Shown: positions 39,401 to 55,531, counted from the first letter of the stretch. The stretch: DNA of 64,000 nt from Lithospermum erythrorhizon (GCA_019722365.1 JADFUC010001610.1:310001-374000); one strand, 5' to 3'. Notes: generated from the sequence alone by a model not told the origin. A program made the numbers and translations.

Positions 39401-39655
39401 ATCGTGTTATTTGAAATAACATGTTATATTATACTTATAACGATGTAAATAGGCAGAGAATAAGAAAAAGAATAGATTTTATTGTTTGATGTTCAATACA
39501 TTCTGAGGGTCTTATATTTATAGGGCAGATCTGATATATATGGTATAAGCATTAATGATTAAGCTCTTCTTTGTAAATCAAAGCTATCTCTTTTTCTTTA
39601 AGCAAAGATGAGCTTGGTTAACCAATTAAAATCTAAGATTATTTAATATGATATC
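33660..39655 (-). mobile_element. Decayed copia-type LTR element on the minus strand
   Basis: Related blocks at 33660-33910 and 39420-39650 share AATGTAAATAGATAGAGAAT-like sequence, ATTCTGAGGGTCTT, ATCAAAGCTATCTCTTT and GCTTGGTTAAC. They resemble an LTR pair read in reverse. Just inside the left copy, 33930-34095 reads twice as TTAAAACCTTACTAGGAAAA, then GGGACAAAACC and AAGTACAACAG. Its reverse complement is the well-known 3' tail of many eudicot copia elements (GTTTTGTCCCACTGGGTTTTT) and also occurs at 57606-57680. The 5 kb interior has no recognisable protein, only short accidental frames. Confidence 0.5.
36346..36426. repeat. (AT)40 microsatellite
   Basis: An uninterrupted run of about 81 bases of alternating A and T inside the decayed copia region. 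Such runs are hypermutable and easily form cruciforms. The exact length in an assembly is often unreliable. Confidence 0.95.
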
Positions 39656-40974
39656 GATTTCTATCAAATTTTAGAGATCACTTGTTTAACTAGCTCGGAG
39701 TATCATGTAAGGCATTGATCAATGGAGCCTAATTGAAAGCAAAAGGGCATTCAATGGTGTGTACATATTAATCACTGTTTGAAATTTGCAACCCGAAGGA
39801 GATAGAGGCATGCAGTCTGAAATTTTACATACCATAGGCACCCAATTCAGACTCCAAGTATGATCTTCAATATTCAATGAAATATTATTGACTAGAATAA
39901 TTAGTGCAAAAATGAATGATTTATCGTTGGAGAATAATATAATTCCATTCAACAACCAATTACCTACTTTCCTATTTTCAAAGGAAGACCATTTCTTTCC
40001 ACTTTTATTTCAACTATTATTCAACCTTAGTTATACCGAGTAATTCTTTACCAAATTTAATTTCCTTCTTATTGTTATAGACCGAACTATATAAGGCAGC
40101 CTGTTACAAGCATAGGAATTAGGGGGCATGGAAATAGTCCTCCTTCTAATTTTTCAAAAAATTTAATTTTATTAAATATTTTTTTCAAAAACTCTAGTTA
40201 TTTCTTTTAAAATTATGTTGTTCACCTCTCTCCCTTTCTAAATTTTTATATTTTTCTATTATATGATATTAAATAATTCGACTTCTTTATATAAAAATCA
40301 TAATTTATTATGAGTTACAAGCCAAATATATCCAAGAAGCTGTTAAAACATAAAAAAATCCCAAAAGATTGCTTATGTGTAATATGTTCATAGATTAGAC
40401 ACAATCCTCAAACCGAATACTCATATATTATTCGTTTCATGTGAGCCCTACATACATAGGCTTTATCTTTCCAGACCACATATTTATTTCCTAAATCGCC
40501 CGACGGATCCTCCCACCTTTATTTAATTTATTTATTATGGAATATTATTGTTTGTTTGTGTTTCTTGTAAGCAAAATATGGTATTGAGTAGTCCATATAA
40601 TAAGCATAATTGTTTGTTACACAGGCTGTTATTAACAATCATACTTATAAGCCTATCAAACTAATTGTTGACTTGTCTCTTGGCCTTGAGCTTTTGGTGG
40701 GTTTTGATACATTCCATGTTCTTTATATCTTAAATTAAACTCCGTATACAACTACATGAAATGTGTGTGCAATTTTGAAGTAAAAAAAAGTTTCACTTAA
40801 TTTTATTTGGACTTCTAAAGAGTTAATTACCAAAATGATTTTAAATAATGGGTAAGAGTTGCACTTTGATTCCCAATAGTAACAACGTAGCATTTTGGTT
40901 AATTAAGGCTTCTAGCCTAATGGTTATCATGCAATCTCGCGTATGAGAGTTGCTTGGGTTCGTTGATACATCCT
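39656..40974. other. Intergenic DNA, no gene found
   Basis: AT-rich. Near 40889-40970 a stretch with TAGCCTAATGGTTATC and, 30 bases on, CTTGGGTTCG looks like the A and B boxes of a tRNA-derived SINE or tRNA relic. It does not fold into a convincing tRNA. Nothing else is supported. Confidence 0.35.
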
Positions 40975-41760
40975 TCGAAATTTTCATATATATATATTTC
41001 TGTATCAAGTGTTCCATATAAGTATGAAGTAGCAACATCTATATGATACATGTGTAGATTATTAGATATTGATATACCCGATTAAATAACGAAAATATAT
41101 AAATATAACGGAGAATAAATTCACGCCGTAATCGATTAAATTCTTTGAGAAAAACCTTGTACAACGAAGCCCAGTATTGTATCTTCTGATCTCGTTTTTA
41201 GCATTTCATTTTCTCAAAATGACCCGGCATAACAGCATGTTTACCGTACGCCCGGGGGATAATCCTGATAGGCCCAAATACTTTTCGATCTTTAAAGAGA
41301 TTTTAATTCGGTATCATTATGCTTTTCGTTTTTGGTAAATCAAATCGGCGGCGTTCAGCGCGGATGCGGGTTGGTCGTCATTTTTCATTCATAATTTCAC
41401 ATGCAATGGAGAATGCAAATATTTCATCAATATCTTTATTTTTCCGTTTCCAAAGATTTCCTGTATTAACATAATTGATAAAAATATCAAGATCATTCTT
41501 ATTTTCAATAATTGATAAATATCAAGATGCGTTCTTATTTTCAATAACATTTTCAATGATCTTATTTTCATCATCACAGTAGCTTCTTGAAACGCGTTTT
41601 TCTATCACGAGTTATCATTATCTTTAGTGTCTTGCCGTCGAAGATCGCTTTCATTCTCTTAATCTTTTCTCTCCTTTTCTTTTTTATCTTTGAAACCGAA
41701 TTCGGCGTTTAGCGTGCACTTAGATGCCGTTGCTACATTATTTCTTCGGAATAGTAGCAG
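40975..41760 (-). mobile_element. Ty1/copia polyprotein fragment (RT N-terminal region), corrupted
   Basis: This segment is collinear with 58890-59650 of the better-preserved copia copy. GTATCAAGTGTTCCATATAA, GACATGTGTAGATTATTAGA-like sequence, AATACTTTTCGATCTTTAA and ATGCAAATATTTCATCAATA are shared. It therefore corresponds, on the minus strand, to the start of reverse transcriptase and the linker before it. Between identical blocks the text departs into CG-rich unrelated bases, for example TACGCCCGGGGGAT where the other copy has CATACCTTCAGGGAT. No frame is open for long. Confidence 0.65.
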
Positions 41761-42849
41761 CGTAGCCCGGCACAGTTAGCCAAGGGCAGCACAATGGTTA
41801 TCGGCTGATGCCAGGCGTATGAGAGGTCTTGAGTTCCCGATTTCTGAGAGGGTAGCATAAAGCGTGCCATACGGAAAAAAGCGTATTAACGCACGGTCCA
41901 CGAGAGTAGCATGTTTTCGTTAAGTTTTAGGCGGAAAGCGTTGGTTGGGGGCCAGTCTTATTTCTTCTCTTCGTATCGGGGCCAAAGTCTTTCGTTATTT
42001 ATTGAGGGACCAATTACACTTCGTACTTATTATTTCGGACCATTTTAACAGTGCTTCGACTTCTAGCAAGCACTTATTTTTTAAATAAGAGACTGAACTT
42101 ATGTACTATTCAAATTTATCCCTGAACTAATAAAGATTTCAAATTATCCACTAAAATCAACTTCGTTGAAGGTCAAATTAGGAATGCCACCAAATTTTTT
42201 TTTATGACAAATTTTGAATAAAGATCAATAGGCCCTCTAAAATTTTGAAAAATATTTTTTACAATTAAGAAATAGAATTTTACCATTTATTTATTCAAAA
42301 ATTCAGTTATACATCCACCTAAATTATTACTCATAAATCAAGATTCTTCCTTTTTAATTTTTGTTCGTCTCTTGTTTGTGTATATATATTTTTGTTTTGT
42401 ATTGTATAATATGATGAAAACCTCCCGATGAAAATTCATTTGGCTTCTTTCGGGTGATATATTTTTTATAAAAGATATTATATAACATGAATAAATATAT
42501 TTAAGGTCGAAGTCGAGATGACAATTAAAAGTGAATGCTGAGATAGTATCACCTTCGTTTGTATAATACTAAAGTTCATTTAGGTAAAGCATATAAAATT
42601 TACGAGTTCGGTATGTATAATGTTATGAGAAATTATTACTACAACATACTAATGCTCAAGTTTATGCAAATAAGTTTTTGTTCGAGTACATATTATTGAG
42701 AAAATGGTTACACGAATGGTTGAATAATTTTGGAAGCAGCAGCAACCAATAATTCACCATATATACTTAATTATTATTTCAAAATACATATCTTTATCAT
42801 CTCCTTTATTAATATTGGACCATTATTCATGTACTCATAAGTATTGAAG
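41761..42849. other. 3' flank of the peroxidase gene
   Basis: 41765-41860 repeats in altered form the tRNA-like stretch seen at 40889-40970 (AATGGTTATC, GCGTATGAGAG, CTTGAGTTC). The rest up to the peroxidase stop codon is AT-rich and includes its 3' UTR. No other gene is visible. Confidence 0.35.
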
Positions 42850-46873
<4,024 letters not shown>

Positions 46874-46994
46874 TTAGTAAGTATTTTTGGTGAATGCTAA
46901 TAAGGATTTTAGAAGCACAATTCCAAGGTATATAGCTTAATTAGTGTGTAATGTTTGATAGATGATGGATATCATTTTCTGTTGCACATGTGTA

Positions 46995-47002
46995 TATTTA
47001 TA
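46995..47002 (-). promoter_or_regulatory. TATA box of the peroxidase gene
   Basis: TATAAATA on the minus strand lies about 131 bp upstream of the ATG. The flanking sequence CCTATAAATATACACATGTG is a good plant core promoter. Confidence 0.5.
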
Positions 47003-48310
47003 GGCAACCCGTGGACATGAGGCTGTCTAGGTTAATTGAGAACATTTTTTTTATTACAAAGTACAATTTTATTATTACACTCATAATGTATTGAAGTAGT
47101 CCTCATGTTGTATTTTTTATATGAGTTGATTGTCAAAATGTTCCCACTCAAATAATTTGATAAAAAACTATACTTCACTCGCTCTTCGATGTTAAAAAGT
47201 AACGCCGTCATCTGAAAATGGATTAAAAGGTATCTTCTTTATCTTTATCATGAATCATTTACATAGATATATCTTAGACGTCTGTTGACATATTATATTG
47301 AATCATTACATAGATATATACTTTAAGATAGAAGGGATAATATATATTATTATCTTAAATGATGCTTATATTAGATTGCAAGTTTAATATTTGTAGTGTT
47401 ATTATGTCTTGAATCTTCGTTAATATTTTAGTCCCCAAGTATCTTATATATTAAAGAATGTCAGTACGTATTTGAGTGTGAGTATCGTATATGCTTGAAA
47501 TTACATTAAGATTTTTAATAGCCTTGTAACCGTTCGATTTTGTTTATTGGCGGAACCCTGAGGAAGCAATCGGGTATGTAGCTAGCTTTAATGGTAGATT
47601 TAATGTTCAACTCCATTAGTAGTATTAGAAGAGGATTTTTATGTAGCTACGAACGTAACATTTGAAGTTTGATATGGTGGAAAACTAGCTAGCAATCTAA
47701 TTTCATGTTATTAATTGAATTTATTGCAGCAACCTATTAGCTACTCGAATCTTATTGAATTTCTTTTCATATCATCATCATGAATGATAGTAAACAAAAT
47801 AAACTTTAATAGTAGCAACAAATTGAGGTTCGATCATAATTCACGAATAAATTGAGTACTATTTTCAAAATTAATTGATAATATAAAAAGTAACTCGAAC
47901 TTGATTATGAATCGACTCGTCTACAACGTAACTGTAGGCATGCATTTGCATATCCAATGTGAAATGTAGCCATCGAGTCCTATAAACGACGGTTTCGATT
48001 ATGGCTAAACGGGTGCGTGATTATAATATTTTTTGGTACTCCGTATAATAATATTATAAGAGGGGCCGAAATTGTTGAGTGGATTAAAGTCAAATTAAAC
48101 AACAACAAGATGAACTCGGAACATTATTTGACAAATTAAGTAGAATAGTTATTTTATCGCAAATATCAGTTTCAAAGTGGGAATTAGTTGACAATTCGGA
48201 ATTTATTAAATGGAGTATAATCGTAAATGCCAAAAATTTAGAACTTGATTGTAGAAGAAAGTATAAGGTTTTATAGTTTTTTAGGACTCGTAGTTTGATC
48301 ACTAGGCTAT
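47003..48310. other. Upstream region of the peroxidase gene
   Basis: It presumably carries the peroxidase promoter. I see no open frame resembling a protein and no bounded element. CACGTG-type or W-box clusters do not stand out. Confidence 0.4.
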
Positions 48311-48318
48311 GTCACTAG

Positions 48319-48649
48319 CAGGGGCGGATTTAGATCGTTCAAGATGGTGGTTCGAAATTTACATTAATTTTTTTTGAGTGATTAATGTACTTTTAATAAA
48401 GTATTTGCTACAAATTTTATAATATGAGATGAGAAAATTTTCTAAATTAAGTAAATGTTGTCATAAATTTTTCTTCAAAATATGAGTAAATTGTGAATAG
48501 AGTGATTAATATTATTATTAAATGATAAAAGAATACATTTGTTCTGAATTTGAGCCTTAGGCAGCATAGTAACATATCTACCCGATTAATCTATCTATAT
48601 TTTGGTATTTCCAATTGAACCACAGCAAACTAATGTAGGTCCGACCCTG
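48319..48649. mobile_element. hAT-like MITE
   Basis: The left end CAGGGGCGGATTTAG pairs with the right end whose reverse complement is CAGGGTCGGACCTAC, 11 of 15 matching. The flanking 8-mers are GTCACTAG (48311-48318) and ATCACTAG (48650-48657), seven of eight the same, as expected for hAT target duplications. A longer exact direct repeat TGATCACTAGGCTATGT (48296-48312 and 48648-48664) also surrounds it. The 331-bp interior is AT-rich and non-coding. A related copy lies at 55154. Confidence 0.65.
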
Positions 48650-48664
48650 ATCACTAGGCTATGT

Positions 48665-50218
48665 TTGATTCCTGAACTTTGGCAAGAATCTATACTTGAA
48701 AACATCTGAATGTAAAAGTTTGGATGATCATTTGTTATGGTGTCACTGTCAGGAAATAAAGTGTAATGCCGAAACCAGAAATTTTATATAAGAAGGGCGA
48801 AAGAATTTATATTATACAAATGAAAAAATAAAGTTATTGGAGGCGTAGACGGAATACTATTCTTAGAGGGGGTGGAATAAGGATTCTACTAACTTTTTAT
48901 ATTAAAAGTAAATACTATAATAACAATCTATTGTAATGTAAAAAGCAGCACAAAAGAAACAACAATAAAGTAAGGTTACAATAAACAAAATAAAGTAAAA
49001 TAGTAAGGAAAAGACCAATGATTTAACGAGCTTCAAGTGCTCTCACCGTCGGATTTCCAACCTCGGATTTAGGAATCACCACTATAAAAAGGAGCTAACT
49101 CCGAGTTCGCATAAGCAAGCAACTCCAAACTAAATTTTAGAACAATTCCCATGCATTCTATGCTAGAAACCCAAAGTCTCCTCTGTACCTCTACCTTTAG
49201 TCTCCTATTAAGAACCTGCCACTTGGCCTGTGGATTTCAAATCTAATTAACATAATGATGAATGTGAATGAAAATAAAACTATGAAATCTCTAAGCTATC
49301 AAGTTTTATAAGAGATTAAGAATTTTTTCGGGAAAAGTATGAAAGATTTGTTTCCAAAAATCGGTAAAGCCGTGCTGGAAAAGGTGGCTAGCGAGGCGGC
49401 TTTTTATAGAGTCTCAAAAACCTAGTCGAAAAGCTCTTCTGACGGGACTCTGAAATGGGAGAGTTGCAAGTCCCTCGACCATGTCCCAACCTCCTGCCTC
49501 ACTAGAGTCGGCTGACTTCGGGACAAGTTCGAGATCACTCGTCCCGACTCTATGTCAAGAGAGTCACTGGATCTCGACAAGTTCGAGCCCGGTCCCGACT
49601 ATCATTGAGTTCTTCTGTGACAAAAAATTGTGTTTTAAACCTAATATAGACCTTGAATTAAGTGTGAATTTGCCCCGTTATGCCACACAATCATATTGGT
49701 CTAATTCAAGCTTAACTCAAGTTCAATCCACATGTTTTCTAAACGTTTTAAAATATTCAATTTCTATTAAAACTCGTATTCTTAATCGCTAACATAAAAC
49801 TAGTTTAGTATATAGATTTCATACATAAGGCCTAATCACAAAGATGAAATCTTCAACTCTTCTGCTACCTGCCCATCCTTTCGATACAAACATAAGCCCC
49901 TATACTTCGATCGCAGATTACTATACACATCAAAAGATATTAAGTAATTTATTATTTTCGAAATATGGAGTTCCAGATCCTGCGGATCAACAGGAATAAT
50001 TTAAATTTTTGAATAAATGAATGATAAAATTCTATTTTTAATAATAAAAAATTATTTTTCTAACTTTTATTAGGGGGAAGGGCGACTACTTCCCTACAAA
50101 CCCTAGTTGTTCCACTGTTAAAGTGGACGAAGGTCACATTTTCCAAAATCATATCAACAATTAACTCTATGAAACTGCATATATGTACATATCTTTGAAT
50201 TAAATCAATTTAAAATTA
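48665..50218. other. Intergenic DNA with possible retroelement remnant
   Basis: 49020-49620 is less AT-rich and holds repeated TCGGGACAAGTTCGAG / TCTCGACAAGTTCGAG-type phrases, suggesting an old LTR or repeat. A frame at 49481-49792 covers it but has no recognisable protein. No gene is supported. Confidence 0.35.
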
Positions 50219-50555
50219 TGTAACGCCTCGTCTCGGAATCTCGGGTCGGTACGTTATTAGATTTGATGGACTGGTCTCACAAACCACCACGGATAACACG
50301 TTCGTTATTAGATTTATGGACGAGTCTCTCAAACTACCAAGGGTGTACATTTTTGTCCTCACTCACGCATGCTCGCTGAGAAACTTCAAAGTGGATCACC
50401 CATCCCAGATTGTTCCTGTGTCAAGCACGCTTTTAACACTTAAAGTTTCCATGGCATTTAACTTCCGAAAAAAAGATGCATCCTGTTCATATGAGTAGTA
50501 CCAATCAAATCATATCAAATTTATCACATCACCCACTTTTGGTCTGGGCATTAAA
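50219..50555 (-). mobile_element. Solo LTR of a Cassandra-type TRIM carrying 5S rRNA-like sequence
   Basis: The ends are inverted: TGTAACGCC at 50219 and GGGCATTAA near 50555 (canonical form GGGCGTTACA). Near-identical flanks are AATTA and ATTTA. On the minus strand, about 50455-50370 reads TTAAAAGCGTGCTTGACACA, then TGGGATGGGTGATCC and GAAGTT. These follow the plant 5S rRNA gene phrases TTAAGCGTGCTTGGGC, GGATGGGTGACC and GAAGT. Cassandra elements are the known plant TRIMs whose LTRs embed a 5S gene relic with its RNA polymerase III internal promoter. Only one LTR is present, so an LTR-LTR recombination product is likely. Confidence 0.75.
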
Positions 50556-50808
50556 ATTTAAAATGTCCAGTAATTTTGTTTGTAAATTAGCGATAAGTAT
50601 TAGCAATAGTTGAACCTGAGACTTCCAAGTAGAAGCTCTGGTAAGATACCACCAGATTATTAAACAATCCATAAAATATAGTCGTTTTAAATGATTAGAT
50701 GTATAGATTCTAATTAATTTGGGATGGAGGTAGCTAATATGATGGATATGCGTGGAGAAAAATTAAAATAATAAGATAATTCGTTATGTGAAAAATATTT
50801 ACAAATTA

Positions 50809-51029
50809 CTTCCTCCATCTCTAAAAGATTGTTATATTTTAATTTTGATGAGTTGACTTTTTTTAATTTTGAATTCAAATAACTTTTAATGTGTTATGTA
50901 TAACATACTTTGCTATTAACTTGATAATTTGATTCAAATTAAATTTTGAATGTCTATCAAGATCATAGAGTTTGTTAATCTTTAATTATGAAAATGACAA
51001 ATATGACAATCTTTTAGGGATGGAGGTAG
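50809..51029. mobile_element. Stowaway-like MITE with long terminal inverted repeats
   Basis: CTTCCTCCATCTCTAAAAGA plus TTGTTATATTTT at the left is mirrored at the right (reverse complement CTACCTCCATCCCTAAAAGA plus TTGTCATATTTG), over 30 bp with few mismatches. TA flanks both sides. The 221-bp interior is AT-rich and non-coding. It is the best-preserved member of the CTCCATC-type MITEs here. Confidence 0.85.
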
Positions 51030-51031
51030 TA

Positions 51032-54000
51032 TATCATTCAAACATAACTGAAAGTGAAAAAATAAAATCTACCCCATGTATAATATGGGAAGGGGGCAAT
51101 TACAAGTTAAAGAGTAAATTTCCATGTTCTCAAATTTTCTTAATTATAGGAAAAGTTAGTAATTATTTAGTTTCTATAATAACTATCCACAAATATCATG
51201 AAGTAGTAGAAAATCCAAAAACATTAAATTACTATGACTTTTATCGTTCCTCATACAATGTCACCACTCATCAGAGAAACTAGAAGACGGAAAATAATTA
51301 ATGTCTAATAATTCACAGTCTAAGAAAAATATTTATAAGTTTTTGTAAATGTATTTCTTCAATTCACAAATAATATTTCATTATAATAAGTCCATGTAAA
51401 AAAAATTAAAAATTATATACGAGTACTATATAAGTAATGAACGAATTCGCAGAAATTGTATTGCGCACAAACAGCTAGTTTTAATAATTACTACATATAT
51501 AATTTTCTTATGCTTAAATTTACATTTTAATTTTCCTTGTAGTATACCTTTATTTGAGTCTATATTTACGGATATTTATTTTAATATATTATGAGCTTTT
51601 TGTTACACCTCTGACCTAACAAACAAAGCCTTAAAGATCAATAAGCGAATAAAACCAACCAATATACGGAGTGTATTGTCAATGTCGACTTTATGATAGT
51701 TCCATTAGGTTTATTATACAGGACTCCACTTTAAAAGGAGTCTTATTTTAAAAAAAATTAAAAAAAAAATATGCAAAACATACGAACAGACAGCCAAGAA
51801 AATTTGCATACACAATCAAAAGTATTTGTCAAGTTTTGTGAGATTCATATGAACAACAAAGCATACGAATAACCAAAAGTATTTGTCAAGTTTTAAATTA
51901 ACACTTATTAATTTCGTAAGCCTCTTTAATCCTTATGTGATTACTTGTTGTGTTTTTTCTTCCAATTACTTGCCTCAATAGACAATAGTCAATTCTCATA
52001 TATTAATTAATTAAATTTCTATTTTTTTGTGAGATTCTTCATATTATTTATATTTTATATAATTATATGATCCCCATATATTAATTAATTAGATTTTTGT
52101 ATTTTTTTTGAATACTAACAATATTGTATCCATTTATTTATTTTAGGAAGAAGAATTAATTAAAGTATTCATTATTTGAAGGACAATATTTCAGGTTGTT
52201 TATATCCATTATTTTCCATTTATCATTATTAGATTTATTAAGAGCTACAAAAATCTCAAAAAGGAGTTCTTGATAAGTTTGTTATTAAAGAATCTCAAGC
52301 GTCTACTTTTAATAATGATTATATTGAAAATGAATTGTTTTATTTTCGCTAACGCAACTTTTGAATGAATAGTCTATATAACTGATTTTTATATTTTATA
52401 TGATTATTTTATTTTTATTGTTATTAAAAGGGTCTTATTTTACATTTAGCACAGGACCCCTATTATTTGTGAGACGGCTGTATATAATAATACGTCGCTT
52501 TTATGAAGGAAGGTTCTTTGTCTCTGTATCTGTATACTCTAAGTTTTTTAATTTTGATTTCCAAAATTTGACCCCTATACCATTCAGATTCACAATCATG
52601 TAAACTTTTTTAATTTAACCATAAATTATTTTAAGTTGATAAACGTGTTAGACCAATAATTATTGTAGATTAGCGGGACATGATTGCCTGCAAATCTGTT
52701 CATGATTCAGCCGTTTTTTAGATCTGATTTAAGACATTCATTCCCAAAAATAATTAATAAATGAAGAAAATTCTAATATCCAGCAAGTTGCAAATTAGTT
52801 TACTCACGTAAGACTAAAATATTCTTTTGCTGGATATCAATCTCAAGAGAAATTATATATTTTTTGTAATAATGATAACTTATACTACTATGTTTGGATG
52901 CATATGGAAAATTTCTCACCTTCGAGTCGTTGAAATACGAAGGGTCATTCATGCATGCATGCAGTCAAATCTCTTCTATATACTAACTTGTAGGAGGGAC
53001 TAAAAGAATAATAAGCCCACATCAAAAGTAAACATTTGACTTCTGAGAAGAGGGTATGAGATAACATGTAGTAATGATAATTTGGTCTTATATACAGAGG
53101 GATAAAATAGGAGGGGGGAGGGATAGTTGGGATCTTGTTTATAGTTTTGTCACTAGTGGAAATAGGGAAGAAGTACAGTCGCCCCTCTAATTTTTTAAAA
53201 GATAAATTATTAGTATTAAAAATTAAGATTTTAACGAATATTTTTTTCAAAAATCTTTTGGTTTGTCTTCTTAATTTTTATATATTTTCTTTTATGATTT
53301 TGTCATCCCTACATAATAAAAATTCTTATCCTTATTCCGCAACTGTTTTTTGTCTTATAAATAAACAAATATCTTATATACAAACTAATTATCAATTTGG
53401 GCCAAGAAAGTAGGATCAATTTTCCTTTTGATCGTCTCCAATTGTTCAAAGGATAGGCTGTAGTTCCTAAAAGTAGTTATATGTGTGTGATTTAGTCCCA
53501 ATTTGGTATCATACACAAATTATGAAAATACTGTTTTGGTGAAATTGGGGGAAAAAAAATCACACCCACATAGCCTTTTTATGAGACTAAATCTCACCTT
53601 TTAAACTACCATTAACCAAAATACAAATTGATCTCATTATTTGATATCAAATTGATAATTAACTTTATTATATATCAACATAATATTTCATAAATACTGT
53701 ACATTTATATTCCACTATTCCGCCTGGCCTATCTGACTACTTGACATTGGATATCCAAACTCTTCACAGGGTTAAGCCTAATATAGTACTGGTCCTCCTT
53801 TTCAAGATCATATCATGATAAAACAGTATGTCCCTTTTGCATAAGGAATTTCTTATCACATTTTGAATAGGCTAATGGGCTTACAAGTTTATTAAAAGAA
53901 ATAAAAAGCACATAATCAGGTCCACAACATTAGAGCATTGCCAACTTTGTCCAGGAACTTTCAACTCCATACTCCATCAGCAATATGTGCGTGCACATAC

Positions 54001-54098
54001 AACTTGGAACAAAAACTATTCCAAAGAAAACAGAGATGTTCCTTCTAAAACATGAAGATATGGGTTGTTCTCATACTTGGTTAGGTTAGGAACTTTCC
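51032..54098. other. AT-rich intergenic stretch, no gene found
   Basis: Only short frames without similarity to known proteins. A 21-bp phrase CAAAAGTATTTGTCAAGTTT (plus T) recurs 59 bp apart near 51817 and 51876. CATGCATGCATGCA, an RY-type motif, is at about 52950. Nothing else is supported. Confidence 0.45.
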
Positions 54099-54113
54099 TG
54101 TATTCCTCCATTT

Positions 54114-54493
54114 TTTTTTTTTGATAGTTACTTTGCATTAAAGTAAAAAGATACAAACTAATTCAATATAGGCATAATATTGCCTATATTATCTCTAGAC
54201 CTATAGCAAAAGCTCTTATTGGTTACAAATTTAAATCTGAAAAAAGGCAAACTATAATACAAAGCGTTGAAGCTAGTAAGAAAAGTAGGCTTCAACAAAA
54301 CATTGGTATCGCCTTCCATTTGGGCACTCAAAAAGTTATTGCATTCTTGTTGTTCTTGTATCCAAGCAAGGCATCTAGAGGTAACCTGTGATATAAAAAT
54401 ATTTAATACAATATATACAATATGAGGCTTAGAAGTGGTTGTTGAAAATAAACTAAAAGTAGTAGTGTATTGTTACGTGGTTGCATTTGATTG
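54114..54493 (-). mobile_element. Retroposed insert with oligo(A) tail and 15-bp target duplication
   Basis: TGTATTCCTCCATTT occurs exactly at 54099-54113 and 54494-54508. Between them, on the minus strand, is a roughly 380-bp sequence that ends in an oligo(A) run (T run on + at 54111-54122). Long exact target duplications plus a poly(A) end are the mark of target-primed reverse transcription by a LINE machinery. The insert could be a 5'-truncated LINE, a SINE or a processed transcript. A short frame on the minus strand (RCLAWIQEQQECNNFLSAQM) does not match a family I recognise with certainty. Confidence 0.85.
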
Positions 54494-54508
54494 TGTATTC
54501 CTCCATTT

Positions 54509-55153
54509 CAACATCAAAAGCTATAATCATAATAGCGTTCTCGAATGAACCCATCTCCCCTAGGACAATCCAATGCAATGCACCCCCTCACAAAAATACC
54601 ATTATGTCTCCCCCTATAATATGATAAAGAAAATAGCATTATTTTCATGCGATTTACCTCTTATCAGTGGCTGATCACTCTATTCACGGTTATTCAAGCA
54701 TAAATCATGGAAAAAATGCTCTGCTTGAAGCTAGATGTAATTATGTATATCAAACTGAGCAGGTTCAAATGTTGGGAGTACATCATTTTTTATGATTCTT
54801 TCTTATTAGCTTTCTAAGTACTTGATTATTGATTTTTTTTTTTATTACTGTAATATTTATATAATTATTTATTTCATTTTTATTTTTTATTAAACGTATA
54901 TATTACATTAAGAAATATTCATGAATCTTGGATTCTAAATATTCAATTTATTATTCATACTAATATATCTACGTTAAAAAAGAGTTTAGTTTAATAAATT
55001 TAATTTCTGATTAAAAAGTAAGGATTCAAATGATTGGCCACAAATATTCAATTAAAATGAAATCATAGAAGCATCACCATTCTTCTACAGTTCTTACCTT
55101 TTATTGAAAGGGGATGAGCATAAATGTTACATTTAACTAGTCAACCAAGGAAT
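54509..55153. other. AT-rich intergenic DNA
   Basis: No gene or bounded element is visible between the retroposed insert and the MITE at 55154. Confidence 0.4.
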
Positions 55154-55501
55154 AGGGGCGGACCTCAGTAGTTTCATAGTGATTTAAGCTTAGCTGGGTA
55201 AGTGTTATGAAGTTATCCTTAAGATTCGGGTTCAACCATTAGTAGTAATCAAAAGTCTTTAATCAATTCATTATCACCTTAATCACCTTAACGACTTATT
55301 CATTTTGATAGTTCATTATGATCGGATTACAATATATTCAACTTTTGAATGATCAATTTAAGACAATATTTACTATTTTAGAAGAAAGAAAAACCCTTAT
55401 CCAAAACGCGACTTTCTCAACAAAACCTCAATAACAAAAAATCATCCAAAACCCTCGTTTCTATTTCAACTATCACCTTCGAGTAGACTACATCCGCCCC
55501 G
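55154..55501. mobile_element. MITE related to the one at 48319
   Basis: AGGGGCGGACCTCAGTAG at the left and the reverse complement CGGGGCGGATGTAGTC at the right form imperfect inverted ends of the same GGGGCGGA type as the element at 48319. Length is about 350 bp, non-coding. Target duplications could not be assigned with confidence. Confidence 0.5.
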
Positions 55502-55531
55502 CTTCCCATACAGAAATTAATGGGTAATATA

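Noticed and set aside
40889..40970. Possible tRNA gene
   Set aside because: A- and B-box-like phrases are present, but no cloverleaf with paired acceptor stem could be drawn; it is treated as a SINE-like relic.
49481..49792. 103-residue frame on the + strand
   Set aside because: It covers a repeat-like GC-richer stretch with repeated GACAAGTTCGAG phrases and has no recognisable protein signature.
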